This document shows positions 8,116-16,532 of a DNA stretch of 64,000 nucleotides, one piece after another. Below the pieces are notes generated by a model, which ran no database searches, was not told the origin of the DNA, and worked only from the letters and a program-made list of their open reading frames with translations. Source of the stretch: Bacillota bacterium. Lineage in GTDB: Bacteria; Bacillota; Clostridia; Lachnospirales; Lachnospiraceae. Location of the stretch: contig JAFAFU010000063.1 of the NCBI GenBank assembly GCA_023423335.1, positions 62,001 to 126,000 of the forward strand, written 5' to 3'. The first letter of the stretch is position 1; every line of letters begins with the position of its first letter. Both the position numbers and the translations under genes were made by a program.

Positions 8116-9022
8116 GCTTGTACGGAAGCAGAAGGTATCAGAAATCGAAGCCATTCTGCATAAATTTATACCGGAGGAAGAAGGGGCGCAAAAATCTGTC
8201 ATAGCGGCTATGAATTACAGCCTTACTGCCGGCGGAAAAAGGCTCCGGCCAATGCTGATGGAGGAAACCTTCCGGTTATTCGGCGGAAAAGACAGGGATC
8301 TGCTGGAGCCGTTCATGGCTGCAATCGAGATGATTCATACCTATTCCCTGGTGCATGATGATCTGCCCTGCATGGACAATGATGAATACCGCAGGGGAAG
8401 GAAAACCACCCATGTGGTATATGGTGAGGCTATGGCACTGCTTGCAGGCGATAGTCTGCTTAATTATGCCTTTGAGACGGCTTTTAGAGCATATCGCAGA
8501 ATTCATGCAGCGGAGCCCCTTAAGGAACTGGAGTCTTATAAGAGAATACTGAAGGCCATGGATATTCTGTCGGCGAAGGCAGGAATTCACGGTATGATCG
8601 GCGGCCAGGTCATAGATATGGAAGGCCCTGTAAGCACAGTGGACCAAGCCCGTCTGGATCTGATGTACCGGTTGAAGACAGGTGCATTGATTGAAGCTTC
8701 CATGATGACCGGTGCGGTATTGGCAGGAGCCGGGGAAGAACAGGTAAAAAAGATAGAGGCAATTGCCGGGGATATCGGCCTTGCCTTCCAGATCAGGGAT
8801 GATATCCTGGATGTAACGGGTAGTATGGAGGTATTGGGAAAGCCGGTATTCAGTGATGCCAGGAACGAGAAGACCACCTATGTCACAATCATGGGCATTG
8901 CCAGGGCAGAGGAGCAGGTCAGGATGCTCTCGAAGAGGGCGGTTAGTGCGTTTGATGACCTAAAGCTTGAGAATGAATTTTTAAGAGCATTGATCATGGA
9001 ACTGATATCCAGAGAAAGCTAG
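8105..9022 (+). CDS. ispA: Geranylgeranyl/farnesyl diphosphate synthase (polyprenyl synthetase)
   Basis: Trans-prenyltransferase making short-chain isoprenyl diphosphates (most likely C15), 305 aa. The first aspartate-rich motif D-D-L-P-C-M-D is at residues 85-91, and the second is D-D-I-L-D near residue 228. The S-L-V-H-D-D context is typical of bacterial IspA. The start at 8105 overlaps xseB by 11 bp. It sits upstream of dxs, linking prenyl-chain formation with the MEP pathway. The stop codon lies in the edge of a long palindrome. Confidence 0.95.
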   Translation: MSFELVRKQKVSEIEAILHKFIPEEEGAQKSVIAAMNYSLTAGGKRLRPMLMEETFRLFGGKDRDLLEPFMAAIEMIHTYSLVHDDLPCMDNDEYRRGRKTTHVVYGEAMALLAGDSLLNYAFETAFRAYRRIHAAEPLKELESYKRILKAMDILSAKAGIHGMIGGQVIDMEGPVSTVDQARLDLMYRLKTGALIEASMMTGAVLAGAGEEQVKKIEAIAGDIGLAFQIRDDILDVTGSMEVLGKPVFSDARNEKTTYVTIMGIARAEEQVRMLSKRAVSAFDDLKLENEFLRALIMELISRES

Positions 9023-9183
9023 TACAGCGTTCTGAAATTACCTTCTCAAATTGTCTGGTCTGATTTCTCATATACAGCAACGGTCAAGCCTCGTCGTAGC
9101 CCCACTACGACTGCGTTTGCCCATTACCGTCTATAAGAAATCATCCTCAGAAATTTGGGAAGGCATTTCAAGAACGTTGTACT
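9021..9183. repeat. 163-bp imperfect palindrome between ispA and dxs
   Basis: The outer arms AGTACAGCGTTCT (9021-9033) and AGAACGTTGTACT (9171-9183) pair almost perfectly. Pairing continues inwards with few mismatches (for example TGATTTCT with AGAAATCA, and GTCGTAG with CTACGAC) to a four-base CCCC apex near 9100-9104. The left arm begins within the ispA stop codon. Such long near-perfect stems are typical of miniature inverted-repeat elements or very stable RNA hairpins. No protein frame fits. The element could also uncouple ispA from dxs. Confidence 0.8.
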
Positions 9184-9242
9184 GGACGAAGGAATATAAT
9201 TACGGCAGCGGTAAGGCTGTCCGGAAATGAGGTGCATTATAC

Positions 9243-11111
9243 TTGCCGAAATTATTAGATACGATTAATGGGGCAAATGATATAAAGAATATTAACCCGC
9301 AGGATTATAAAAAGCTCGCAGACGAGATCCGGGCCTTTCTGGTGAATAATATCAGCAGGACCGGCGGCCATTTGGCATCCAATCTGGGAGTCGTGGAGCT
9401 TACCATGGCTCTGCATCTGTCTTTGGAGCTTCCTCAGGACAAGCTGATCTGGGATGTGGGTCACCAGGCTTATATTCATAAGCTGCTGACCGGCAGAAGG
9501 GAACAATTCCCCAGTCTGCGGCAGATGGACGGAATCAGCGGCTTCCCGAAGATCGCGGAAAGCGAATGCGATTCCTTTGATACCGGGCACAGCTCCACAG
9601 CCATATCGGCAGCCCTTGGGCTTGTTAAGGCCAGGGATTTAAACGGACAAAAGCATAAGGTTGTAGCAGTTCTGGGAGATGGGGCCCTGACCGGCGGCAT
9701 GGCTTTTGAAGCGTTAAATAATGCGGGCAGGCTAAAATCGAACTTAACCATCGTCCTGAACGATAATAACATGTCCATCTCTGAAAATGTGGGCGGTATG
9801 GCAAATTATCTGGCTAAGTTAAGGACGAATGCAAAATATACGGGCTTTAAGGAAACAATGGAGAACACCCTGACTCAGATGCCCGGTATCGGCAAAGCGG
9901 TCGTTAACCGCTTGAAGCGTTCCAAGGATGCGATCAAATACTTCATGCTCCCCAACATGTTTTTCGAGGACATGGGGCTTACTTATATCGGGCCGATTGA
10001 CGGTCATAATATCAGCAGCCTGAGGGCGGCCCTGCATGCGGCTTCAAGGGCTAAGAAAGCGGTAGTTGTACATGTGATAACAAAGAAGGGGAAGGGTTAT
10101 TCCCTGGCTGAAAAATATCCCAGCTGGTTCCATGCGATCGATTCCTTTGATGTCCGGAACGGTAAGCCGGTGAAGGCGGAAAAGGGGGTCTCCTATACGA
10201 AGGTTTTCTCTGAGGCAATGCTTCGTCAGGCGGAGAAGAATGACAAGGTGGTTGCCATTACGGCTGCCATGCCCCACGGAACCGGCTTAACGGAATTTAA
10301 GAAGAGGTATCCTGACCGGTTTTTCGACGTAGGCATTGCAGAGGAGCATGCAGTTACCTTTGCTGCCGGATTGGCATTGGGAGGCTTTCGCCCGGTGGTT
10401 GCGATTTACTCTACCTTCCTGCAGCGTTCCTATGACCAGATTATCCATGATGTCTGCATCAATAACCTCCCGGTTGTCTTTGCCATCGACCGCGCAGGTA
10501 TAACCGGCAGGGACGGCAAAACCCACCAGGGTATTTATGATTTGTCCTTCTTGTCCCATATACCCAATCTGGCGGTGATGGCGCCCAAGAACGGACAGGA
10601 GCTTTCCGATATGCTGGCCTACGCATTGACCTATCCCGGACCGGTGGCAATCCGGTATCCGAAGGGGGATATCTACCAGGGCTTTTCGGACCTTAAAACT
10701 CTGATTGAATACGGAAAGAGCGAGGTGATCACGAGGGAGGATGGAATTGCGATTCTGGCAGTCGGCAGTATGGTGAAGACCGGGGCAGAACTGGCTGAGG
10801 ACCTTCGGAAGGAAGGAATGCGGGCTTCCCTGATCAATGTAAGATTCGTTTCCCCTCTGGACCAGGAGCTGCTTGAGACACTTTCCAGGAAGCATAAGAT
10901 ATTTATCACAATGGAAGAAAATATCCGAAGCGGCGGCTTTGGCCAGAAGGTTTCGGATTACCTGTGTATGACAGGAAAACAGAAAATCAAACACATCAAC
11001 ATCTCTATACCGGATATGTATGTGGAGCATGGAAGTGTATGTGAGTTATATAGCAGACTGGGTCTGGATAAGGACAGCATCCTGTCCAGGATACGGAAGG
11101 AAATGAAGTAA
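9243..11111 (+). CDS. dxs: 1-deoxy-D-xylulose-5-phosphate synthase
   Basis: Thiamine-diphosphate enzyme that condenses pyruvate and glyceraldehyde-3-phosphate, the first step of the MEP isoprenoid pathway, 622 aa as usual. Visible signatures are V-G-H-Q-A-Y-I-H-K near residue 72, the ThDP motif G-D-G-A-L-T-G-G with L-N-D-N-N (about 145-180), D-V-G-I-A-E-E-H-A and the D-R-A-G-I-T-G-R-D-G segment. The start is a TTG after GAGGTG. It shares an operon-like block with ispA, which is fitting metabolically. Confidence 0.97.
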   Translation: MPKLLDTINGANDIKNINPQDYKKLADEIRAFLVNNISRTGGHLASNLGVVELTMALHLSLELPQDKLIWDVGHQAYIHKLLTGRREQFPSLRQMDGISGFPKIAESECDSFDTGHSSTAISAALGLVKARDLNGQKHKVVAVLGDGALTGGMAFEALNNAGRLKSNLTIVLNDNNMSISENVGGMANYLAKLRTNAKYTGFKETMENTLTQMPGIGKAVVNRLKRSKDAIKYFMLPNMFFEDMGLTYIGPIDGHNISSLRAALHAASRAKKAVVVHVITKKGKGYSLAEKYPSWFHAIDSFDVRNGKPVKAEKGVSYTKVFSEAMLRQAEKNDKVVAITAAMPHGTGLTEFKKRYPDRFFDVGIAEEHAVTFAAGLALGGFRPVVAIYSTFLQRSYDQIIHDVCINNLPVVFAIDRAGITGRDGKTHQGIYDLSFLSHIPNLAVMAPKNGQELSDMLAYALTYPGPVAIRYPKGDIYQGFSDLKTLIEYGKSEVITREDGIAILAVGSMVKTGAELAEDLRKEGMRASLINVRFVSPLDQELLETLSRKHKIFITMEENIRSGGFGQKVSDYLCMTGKQKIKHINISIPDMYVEHGSVCELYSRLGLDKDSILSRIRKEMK

Positions 11112-11143
11112 TCCGCTTTGCATCGGCGGTATGGAGGAGTAGT

Positions 11144-11977
11144 GTGAAGGAACGGTTGGATGTCCTATTAGTGAATCGGAATTTGGCGGAGTCCAGAGAA
11201 AAAGCAAAAGCCATCATCATGTCCGGCAGCGTATTCGTGGACGGTCAGCGGGAAGACAAGGCCGGAAGCACCTTTCCGGAGGAGGTCCGGATTGAAGTCA
11301 AAGGAAATCCGCTCAAATATGTCAGCCGTGGAGGCCTGAAGCTGGAAAAAGCCATGGACCAATACGGGATCAGCCTGATGGGAAAGGTCTGTATGGATAT
11401 CGGAGCTTCCACCGGAGGCTTCACAGACTGCATGCTGCAAAACGGTGCGGTATTAATCTATGCCGTGGATGTCGGGACGAACCAGCTGGCCTGGAAGCTG
11501 CGGCAGGATGAACGGGTTATCTCCATGGAGAAAACGAATATCCGTTATCTGCTTCCGGCAGATATCAGAGACCCGATTGCCTTTGCCTCCATTGATGTAT
11601 CCTTTATCTCTCTGATTAAGATTTTGCTGCCCGTCAGGGAACTGCTTGCGGAGGAGGGTGAGGTGGTCTGCCTGATCAAGCCCCAGTTTGAGGCTGGCCG
11701 TGATAAGGTCGGCAAGAAGGGAGTTGTCAGGGATGGCAAGGTACATCTTGAGGTTATAAAAAACGTTGCGGTATATGCCCATTCCATCGGCTTTGACCTG
11801 ATCGACCTTAGTTATTCACCGATTAAAGGACCGGAGGGAAATATTGAATATTTATTATATATGAGGAAGCTGCCGCTGAACCGGTCAGAGGAAGAAGAAT
11901 CGGCCGGCCGGTTAATTCCTCCGGAGAAGATCTATGCCGTCGTTGAACAGGCACATAAACTTTTGGCTGATTCATAG
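11144..11977 (+). CDS. tlyA: TlyA family rRNA (cytidine-2'-O)-methyltransferase
   Basis: 277 aa, homologue of B. subtilis YqxC and mycobacterial TlyA, which methylate 2'-OH groups of cytidines in rRNA. An N-terminal S4 RNA-binding domain (about residues 1-62, E-R-L-D-V-L-L-V) is followed by an FtsJ-like SAM domain with D-I-G-A-S-T-G-G-F-T-D near residue 85. The catalytic tetrad family includes the lysine in L-I-K-P-Q-F-E. GTG start with GGAGG six bases upstream. Some relatives were named hemolysins, a misleading label. Confidence 0.93.
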   Translation: MKERLDVLLVNRNLAESREKAKAIIMSGSVFVDGQREDKAGSTFPEEVRIEVKGNPLKYVSRGGLKLEKAMDQYGISLMGKVCMDIGASTGGFTDCMLQNGAVLIYAVDVGTNQLAWKLRQDERVISMEKTNIRYLLPADIRDPIAFASIDVSFISLIKILLPVRELLAEEGEVVCLIKPQFEAGRDKVGKKGVVRDGKVHLEVIKNVAVYAHSIGFDLIDLSYSPIKGPEGNIEYLLYMRKLPLNRSEEEESAGRLIPPEKIYAVVEQAHKLLADS

Positions 11978-12173
11978 GATGAAATATTCTGAATATTCAA
12001 ACGATACCGGTTTGAAGTTAGAAAGATGACTTGAAATTTATGGGATTATATGATAGACTTTCATAGTAATATTTATTCGTGCCGGATGTATTGTTTTACA
12101 ATCATTTTTGAGGGTGAAGAGCTTTGGCGGGCTAAAAGGATGCTTGGGCTGGAGCCGGGGAGCAGTATAAGAT

Positions 12174-13043
12174 ATGGATCGTTTTCTGATTATTACGAAT
12201 AAGGAAAAAGACAAGGACTACAGTGTAACGAATAAGATTGCTGCTTATATTGAGAGGGCCGGTAAACAGGCGGTACTTTCCAGGGTATCCTCCTTTCAGG
12301 AAGAGATGTCCTCCCGGATGGAGGATAAGAACCTTACGGAGAGAGCCCATGGCATAGATTGCGCTATTGTACTGGGCGGAGACGGAACTATTATCCATAC
12401 GGCCAATGACCTGATGACCAGGGATATCCCGATTCTGGGTGTGAATTTGGGAACGCTGGGTTTTTTGGCAGAGATTGAGGAACAGAATATATTTGCCGCT
12501 TTGGACCGTTTATTTCAAGATGATTTTCGGATTGAGAAACGGCTGATGCTTCAAGGGAAGATTCTGTTCGATCGTGATATTACTGAATTCGCCTTGAATG
12601 ACATCGTAATATCCAGAAAAGGCTTCTCCAGAATCATCAGTCTGGGCATCTATCTGAATGATGAGCTGGTGGATAATTTCCGCGGGGACGGCGTAATTAT
12701 ATCGACGCCCACCGGATCAACCGCATATAATTTGTCGGCAGGCGGACCTATTGTGAGTCCCCATGCGGATGTAATGATAATCACACCTATTTGCCCGCAT
12801 TCCCTGAGTCCCAGAAGCATAGTGGTATCAGCAGAGGATACGATCCGGGTTGTCGTAGGTAAAAGTAAAAAGACGCAGGAAGCAGAGGCCAGTGTCAGCT
12901 TTGACGGACAAAAGGCCGTTGATCTTGGTACGGATGATGTAATCCTGATTAATAAAGCCAGATATAGTACAAGGCTGATAAGGCTCAGTCAGACCGGTAT
13001 TTATGAAATTCTGCAATCGAAACTTAGCAACAGCGTGGATTGA
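12174..13043 (+). CDS. nadK: NAD kinase
   Basis: ATP- or polyphosphate-dependent kinase converting NAD to NADP, 289 aa. It has the nucleotide motif G-G-D-G-T (about residues 67-71), the N-L-G-T-L-G-F-L-A segment, and S-T-P-T-G-S-T-A-Y in the C-terminal domain. The tlyA-nadK-argR order is typical of Clostridia. The ribosome site is weak (GGGGAG about 13 bases upstream), and the 196-bp gap before it holds nothing else recognised. Confidence 0.95.
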   Translation: MDRFLIITNKEKDKDYSVTNKIAAYIERAGKQAVLSRVSSFQEEMSSRMEDKNLTERAHGIDCAIVLGGDGTIIHTANDLMTRDIPILGVNLGTLGFLAEIEEQNIFAALDRLFQDDFRIEKRLMLQGKILFDRDITEFALNDIVISRKGFSRIISLGIYLNDELVDNFRGDGVIISTPTGSTAYNLSAGGPIVSPHADVMIITPICPHSLSPRSIVVSAEDTIRVVVGKSKKTQEAEASVSFDGQKAVDLGTDDVILINKARYSTRLIRLSQTGIYEILQSKLSNSVD

Positions 13044-13076
13044 TTCACTATAAATAAAACAGAAAGGCACTGGTAC

Positions 13077-13550
13077 GTGGATATGAAGATAAGCAGACAA
13101 AGTAAGATAATTGAGTTGATTAGTAAATATGATATTGAGACGCAGGAAGATCTGGCAGAAAAATTGATGCAGGACGGCTATAACGTTACGCAGGCAACCG
13201 TATCCAGAGATATTCGTGAACTGAAGCTGACGAAGGTAGCGGTGGATGGCGGAAGGCAGAAATATATCGTACTGCAGAAATCGGAACCCGGTATGAGTGA
13301 GAAATTCACCCGTGTACTCAGGGATGGCTTTTTATCCATGGATATGGCCCAGAATATCCTCGTAATCAAGACGGTTTCCGGTATGGCCATGGCTGTGGCG
13401 GCTGCTCTGGATGCCCTGCAGATGAATGCAATCGTTGGCTGTATTGCCGGGGATGATACGATTCTTTGCGCGATCAGATCCGTGGAGGATACCGTGGGCG
13501 TTATGGAGAAGCTTAACAGACTGATCAATAATACGGAACGGCCGGAATAA
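13077..13550 (+). CDS. argR: Arginine repressor ArgR/AhrC
   Basis: Arginine-responsive regulator, 157 aa. A winged-helix N-terminus (I-E-T-Q-E-D-L-A-E, then T-Q-A-T-V-S-R-D-I-R-E-L) and a C-terminal oligomerisation/arginine domain with G-C-I-A-G-D-D-T-I-L. AAAGG at 13063-13067 fits the GTG at 13077. The ATG at 13083 is an alternative. In B. subtilis and many Clostridia recN follows immediately. Here recN lies about 20 kb away. Confidence 0.94.
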   Translation: MDMKISRQSKIIELISKYDIETQEDLAEKLMQDGYNVTQATVSRDIRELKLTKVAVDGGRQKYIVLQKSEPGMSEKFTRVLRDGFLSMDMAQNILVIKTVSGMAMAVAAALDALQMNAIVGCIAGDDTILCAIRSVEDTVGVMEKLNRLINNTERPE

Positions 13551-13627
13551 ACGGTCTGCATAAGTTTGTGCCTGCGACATCCTCGGCGCAAACTAACGCA
13601 AAGGGCAGGATTATTTGTATGTTTTAC

Positions 13628-13656
13628 TTGCTGAACCGTATAAACAGTGCTAAAAT
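13628..13656 (+). promoter_or_regulatory. SigA-type promoter for yebC
   Basis: TTGCTG (13628-13633), 17-nt spacer, TAAAAT (13651-13656), about 54 bp before the yebC start. Confidence 0.55.
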
Positions 13657-13709
13657 GTTTAAGGAAAAAGTAAGGAAAACATATTGCAGTGTTAATAAGG
13701 AGAATTCAT

Positions 13710-14438
13710 ATGTCAGGACATTCGAAATTTGCCAACATTAAACATAAGAAAGAACGCAATGATGCAACCAAGGGTAAGATATTTACAAAATTAGGCCGTG
13801 AAATAGCGGTTGCTGTTAAAGAAGGCGGTGCTGACCCAAATGCCAACAGCCGTCTTAAGGATATTATCGCAAAGGCAAAATCCAACAATATGCCGAACGA
13901 TACCATCGACCGCAGTATTAAGAAAGCGGTCGGTGATGCGAATGCCGTGAACTATGAAAGTGCTACCTATGAAGGCTATGGACCAAATGGCATTGCCATC
14001 ATCGTAGAGGCTCTTACCGATAATAAGAACAGAACCGCTGCCAATGTCCGCAATGCATTTACCAAGGGCTACGGCAATGTAGGCTCCATCGGCTGTGTAT
14101 CCTTCATGTTTGACAGGAAGGGTCAGATCATCATTGACAAGGAAGAATGCGATATGAAATCGGACGACCTTATGCTGCTTGCACTGGATGCCGGAGCGGA
14201 GGATTTTGCGGATGAGGAGGACAGCTACGAGATTCTCACTGATCCTGACGCTTTCAGTGAAGTCCGTGAAAACCTTGAGAAAACCGGAATACCCATGGCT
14301 CAGGCTGACATCTCCATGATCCCCCAGAACTGGGTAGAACTCACGGAAGACCAGGACATCAGGAACATGAACCGAATTCTGGATTTACTTGACGAGGATG
14401 ATGACGTACAACAGGTATATCATAACTGGGACGAGTAG
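13710..14438 (+). CDS. YebC/PmpR family transcription/translation factor
   Basis: 242-aa member of the YebC family, known as DNA-binding regulators and more recently as factors relieving ribosome stalling. Family landmarks are M-S-G-H-S-K-F-A-N-I-K-H-K-K at the start, the N-N-M-P segment and the acidic C-terminal part. AAGGAG precedes the ATG at 13710, so the GTG at 13689 is not used. It is the last ordinary housekeeping gene before the accessory stretch. Confidence 0.95.
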   Translation: MSGHSKFANIKHKKERNDATKGKIFTKLGREIAVAVKEGGADPNANSRLKDIIAKAKSNNMPNDTIDRSIKKAVGDANAVNYESATYEGYGPNGIAIIVEALTDNKNRTAANVRNAFTKGYGNVGSIGCVSFMFDRKGQIIIDKEECDMKSDDLMLLALDAGAEDFADEEDSYEILTDPDAFSEVRENLEKTGIPMAQADISMIPQNWVELTEDQDIRNMNRILDLLDEDDDVQQVYHNWDE

Positions 14439-14551
14439 GGAAAAAGGCTGAAAGTGGCTTGAAATAAGGGCTTTCTAAGATTTCAGATGTCAAAAAATGC
14501 ACCAGTGATGATATACTGGATGCCTGTGAATTAAAAATGAGGTATACATCC

Positions 14552-14606
14552 AAATCCCGCTGTCTATCATAGCTTAAACTATGATGGATGGAGGGATTTT
14601 TTATGT
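14552..14606 (+). terminator. Terminator after yebC
   Basis: A long imperfect stem (AAATCCC...CATAG with CTATG...GGGATTT, 14552-14600) ends in a T-run. It lies just before the A+T-rich accessory islet. The interval 14439-14551 shows nothing else. Confidence 0.65.
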
Positions 14607-14619
14607 TAAACCAGGATAT

Positions 14620-14708
14620 ATTACATATGGAATAAATTTATTGAATGGATAGAAAGTAATGGATGGTATTTTGGTGGAGGAATTAATCCATATAAAGACG
14701 ACAAATAA
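14620..14708 (+). pseudogene. Possible YggL-like C-terminal fragment
   Basis: A frame without start codon ends at 14708 and reads W-N-K-F-I-E-W-I-E-S-N-G-W-Y-F-G-G-G before a short tail. The F-I-E-x-I-E-x-N-G and F-G-G-G pattern recalls the YggL/DUF469 50S-associated family. Only about 29 residues remain and no ribosome site is seen, so a gene remnant is the best reading. Chance similarity is possible. Confidence 0.3.
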
Positions 14709-14813
14709 GTGCGTAGGTAATACTTTATTTGATAAGATAATTGGATGAACTATACAGCATGTATAAATAATGTTGTACATATAATTATAGTAAAAATAAT
14801 TTAGGAAAAATAA

Positions 14814-15209
14814 ATGGGAAAAATAAATATATTTATTGCATATAGCAATTTAGATACTTTTATAATTGATGAAATTATTAAATATTTAAGAATATCAAAA
14901 GATTATCATGAATTATGGTATTATCATAAAACTAATACTAATATGACTATGGATGAGATAATTAAAAAAATAGCATTGATGGATATATTTATATTATTTT
15001 TATCAGAAAATTCTTTTAATAGTTATAATGTAAATAAAGAAATTGATGCAGCAAAAAATTCTAATCTAATCAAAGAATATATTACTGTAATTATTGACAA
15101 TAAAGTAAAGCAGATATCAATACCAAATTTTAAAACAAATAATATTATTTATGTTAATTCATCTATTATGGCGGCAGACAGTATTAATAAAATACTGTAT
15201 AAATACTGA
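14814..15209 (+). CDS. Small TIR-domain protein (candidate immune effector)
   Basis: 131 aa, essentially a lone TIR-like domain. Seen: an opening strand I-F-I-A-Y-S-N (residues 6-12) as in TIR strand A, a strand D-I-F-I-L-F-L-S (57-64), then E-N-S-F-N-S-Y-N-V-N-K-E-I-D, where Glu76 sits at the place of the catalytic glutamate of TIR NADases. Bacterial TIR proteins cleave NAD or make signalling nucleotides in anti-phage systems such as Thoeris. The gene is far more A+T-rich than the housekeeping genes on either side, which suggests transfer. It converges on two minus-strand genes. The TIR call rests on pattern only. Confidence 0.6.
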   Translation: MGKINIFIAYSNLDTFIIDEIIKYLRISKDYHELWYYHKTNTNMTMDEIIKKIALMDIFILFLSENSFNSYNVNKEIDAAKNSNLIKEYITVIIDNKVKQISIPNFKTNNIIYVNSSIMAADSINKILYKY

Positions 15210-15216
15210 AATATAT

Positions 15217-15501
15217 TCATGTTTGATTTTTATATAATGTATATGTTTTATGAAAAATACTATTTTTACAAGGATAACGTTCTCCTTCCATACCAGTAAT
15301 TATATAATCATCTTTACTAATATAATGTTTACCTTCTAAAGTTTTAATAAAGGGTATTTTATTAGAATTTAAAGGATTTATATAAGTTTTAATATCTAAT
15401 CCTGAATTAACGGCTGTTTCTAAATCATCAAATCCATCTTCTAATCCTATTCTATATTTAACAGCATCAACTAAGATTTGCTTCTTTATATATTTTGACA
15501 T
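15217..15501 (-). CDS. Phage-type small protein with GDYIVTG-like motif
   Basis: 94 aa. The C-terminal part reads D-D-Y-I-I-T-G-M-E-G-E-R-Y-P-C-K, followed by F-H-K-T-Y. This closely follows a motif common in small phage and prophage proteins of unknown function (P-G-D-x-I-V-T-G-x-x-G-E-x-Y-P-x-K). The TTG at 15507 is too close to the GAGGTG, so the ATG at 15501 is preferred. Very A+T-rich. It lies tail-to-tail with the TIR gene, with 7 bp between stops, which supports acquisition of the three genes together. Confidence 0.6.
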   Translation of the reverse strand: MSKYIKKQILVDAVKYRIGLEDGFDDLETAVNSGLDIKTYINPLNSNKIPFIKTLEGKHYISKDDYIITGMEGERYPCKNSIFHKTYTLYKNQT

Positions 15502-15629
15502 AAACAATCACCTCAATTAATTATTCCACTCACTAAATGCTTTAAACATATATAATGTAATATTATATAGTATGAATAATTAATTAAGAGGTGTATTGCA
15601 AAAATAAGATATATATAATTCTTAATTTA

Positions 15630-16094
15630 TTAAATAAACTGAACTATTAATGGATATAAAATTGAAAGACCATAGAGAAATATGAATACATATGAAATAG
15701 CCTTTTCTATCTTTGTAAATATCTTATATTTTCTTTTGTCTTTTCCTCTACCTATTAAATCCCATTCATAATCAAAGGGTTTAATGGGTAAGTTTTTTTC
15801 TATTTCGAGAATAATATCATATTTAACAGTATTTAATTTTTTATAATTCTCAATATTATAAAGCCATAATATACATACAATAATTCCAACGAATGATAGA
15901 AAGAAACTTGAATAGTCAATCTGAAATTTTATGAAAGCTACTATAGCGGTATTTAATGTTATAAAAAAGTTATTAACATTAATTCTTCGTTCACTTATAT
16001 TATTAGACATTTCTACACAAGTTACCCATTGCTGTAATAGATGATTTTTATATTCTGTTCCATACTGTTTTTCTGAAATATTAAATAATTTCAT
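15630..16094 (-). CDS. Small membrane protein, SLATT-like
   Basis: 154 aa. Seen: a polar N-terminal helix ending E-R-R-I-N-V-N-N-F-F, two adjacent transmembrane helices (about 43-58 and 62-81), a basic cytosolic stretch with an E-W-D-L-I-G-R-G-K-D segment, and a third hydrophobic helix at the C-terminus (about 131-153). The architecture resembles SLATT and related 2-4 TM proteins that act as pore-forming effectors in nucleotide-signalling defence systems. AGGGGTG precedes the ATG. A+T-rich like its neighbours. Function is inferred, and a search against SLATT families would decide. Confidence 0.5.
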   Translation of the reverse strand: MKLFNISEKQYGTEYKNHLLQQWVTCVEMSNNISERRINVNNFFITLNTAIVAFIKFQIDYSSFFLSFVGIIVCILWLYNIENYKKLNTVKYDIILEIEKNLPIKPFDYEWDLIGRGKDKRKYKIFTKIEKAISYVFIFLYGLSILYPLIVQFI

Positions 16095-16165
16095 CTAGCA
16101 CCCCTATAAATAAATCAGTATATTTCATATATATTAGCATGTCTTTAAATGTATACTTTTCTAAA

Positions 16166-16471
16166 TTATGATATCAAGCGGTTTATCAAAATAAGTTTAC
16201 GTGTAATAAAGAATACAATGGTGATAATGTGAAAATTAAAATTTTCATACGACGAATTTCTGCTGAAACCCAAATTTGCAGGCATTGGCAACGCCTCCTG
16301 CCGTTTTCTTAACACGGTTATTTTTTGCGCAGATTTAAAGACTGCTGCCAATACCTGATAAATTAAGTGAAACATATCAGATAGTTCCTTCGGTGTCTTT
16401 ATAGTATAATAAGGAAAAGCAATGGAAGCATCATTACGGCTGATAAGAGTTGACAAAACCGGATTATTCAA
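16166..16471 (-). CDS. Doubtful hypothetical ORF
   Basis: A 101-codon frame fills much of the 438-bp gap before the AraC gene. The segment around K-T-P-K-E-L-S-D-M-F-H-L-I-Y looks protein-like, but the C-terminal third is low-complexity and no good ribosome site was seen. It could be a remnant or chance. Otherwise the gap holds only a -10-like TATAAT near 16498-16503. Confidence 0.2.
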   Translation of the reverse strand: MNNPVLSTLISRNDASIAFPYYTIKTPKELSDMFHLIYQVLAAVFKSAQKITVLRKRQEALPMPANLGFSRNSSYENFNFHIITIVFFITRKLILINRLIS

Positions 16472-16532
16472 GACAGGAATTATATCTTTTCTGAAGGTAT
16501 AATGTAAAGTATCAATTTAGGGGGAATGAAAT

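Noticed and set aside
11144..11977. TlyA as a hemolysin
   Set aside because: The S4 plus FtsJ architecture and gene context indicate an rRNA methyltransferase.
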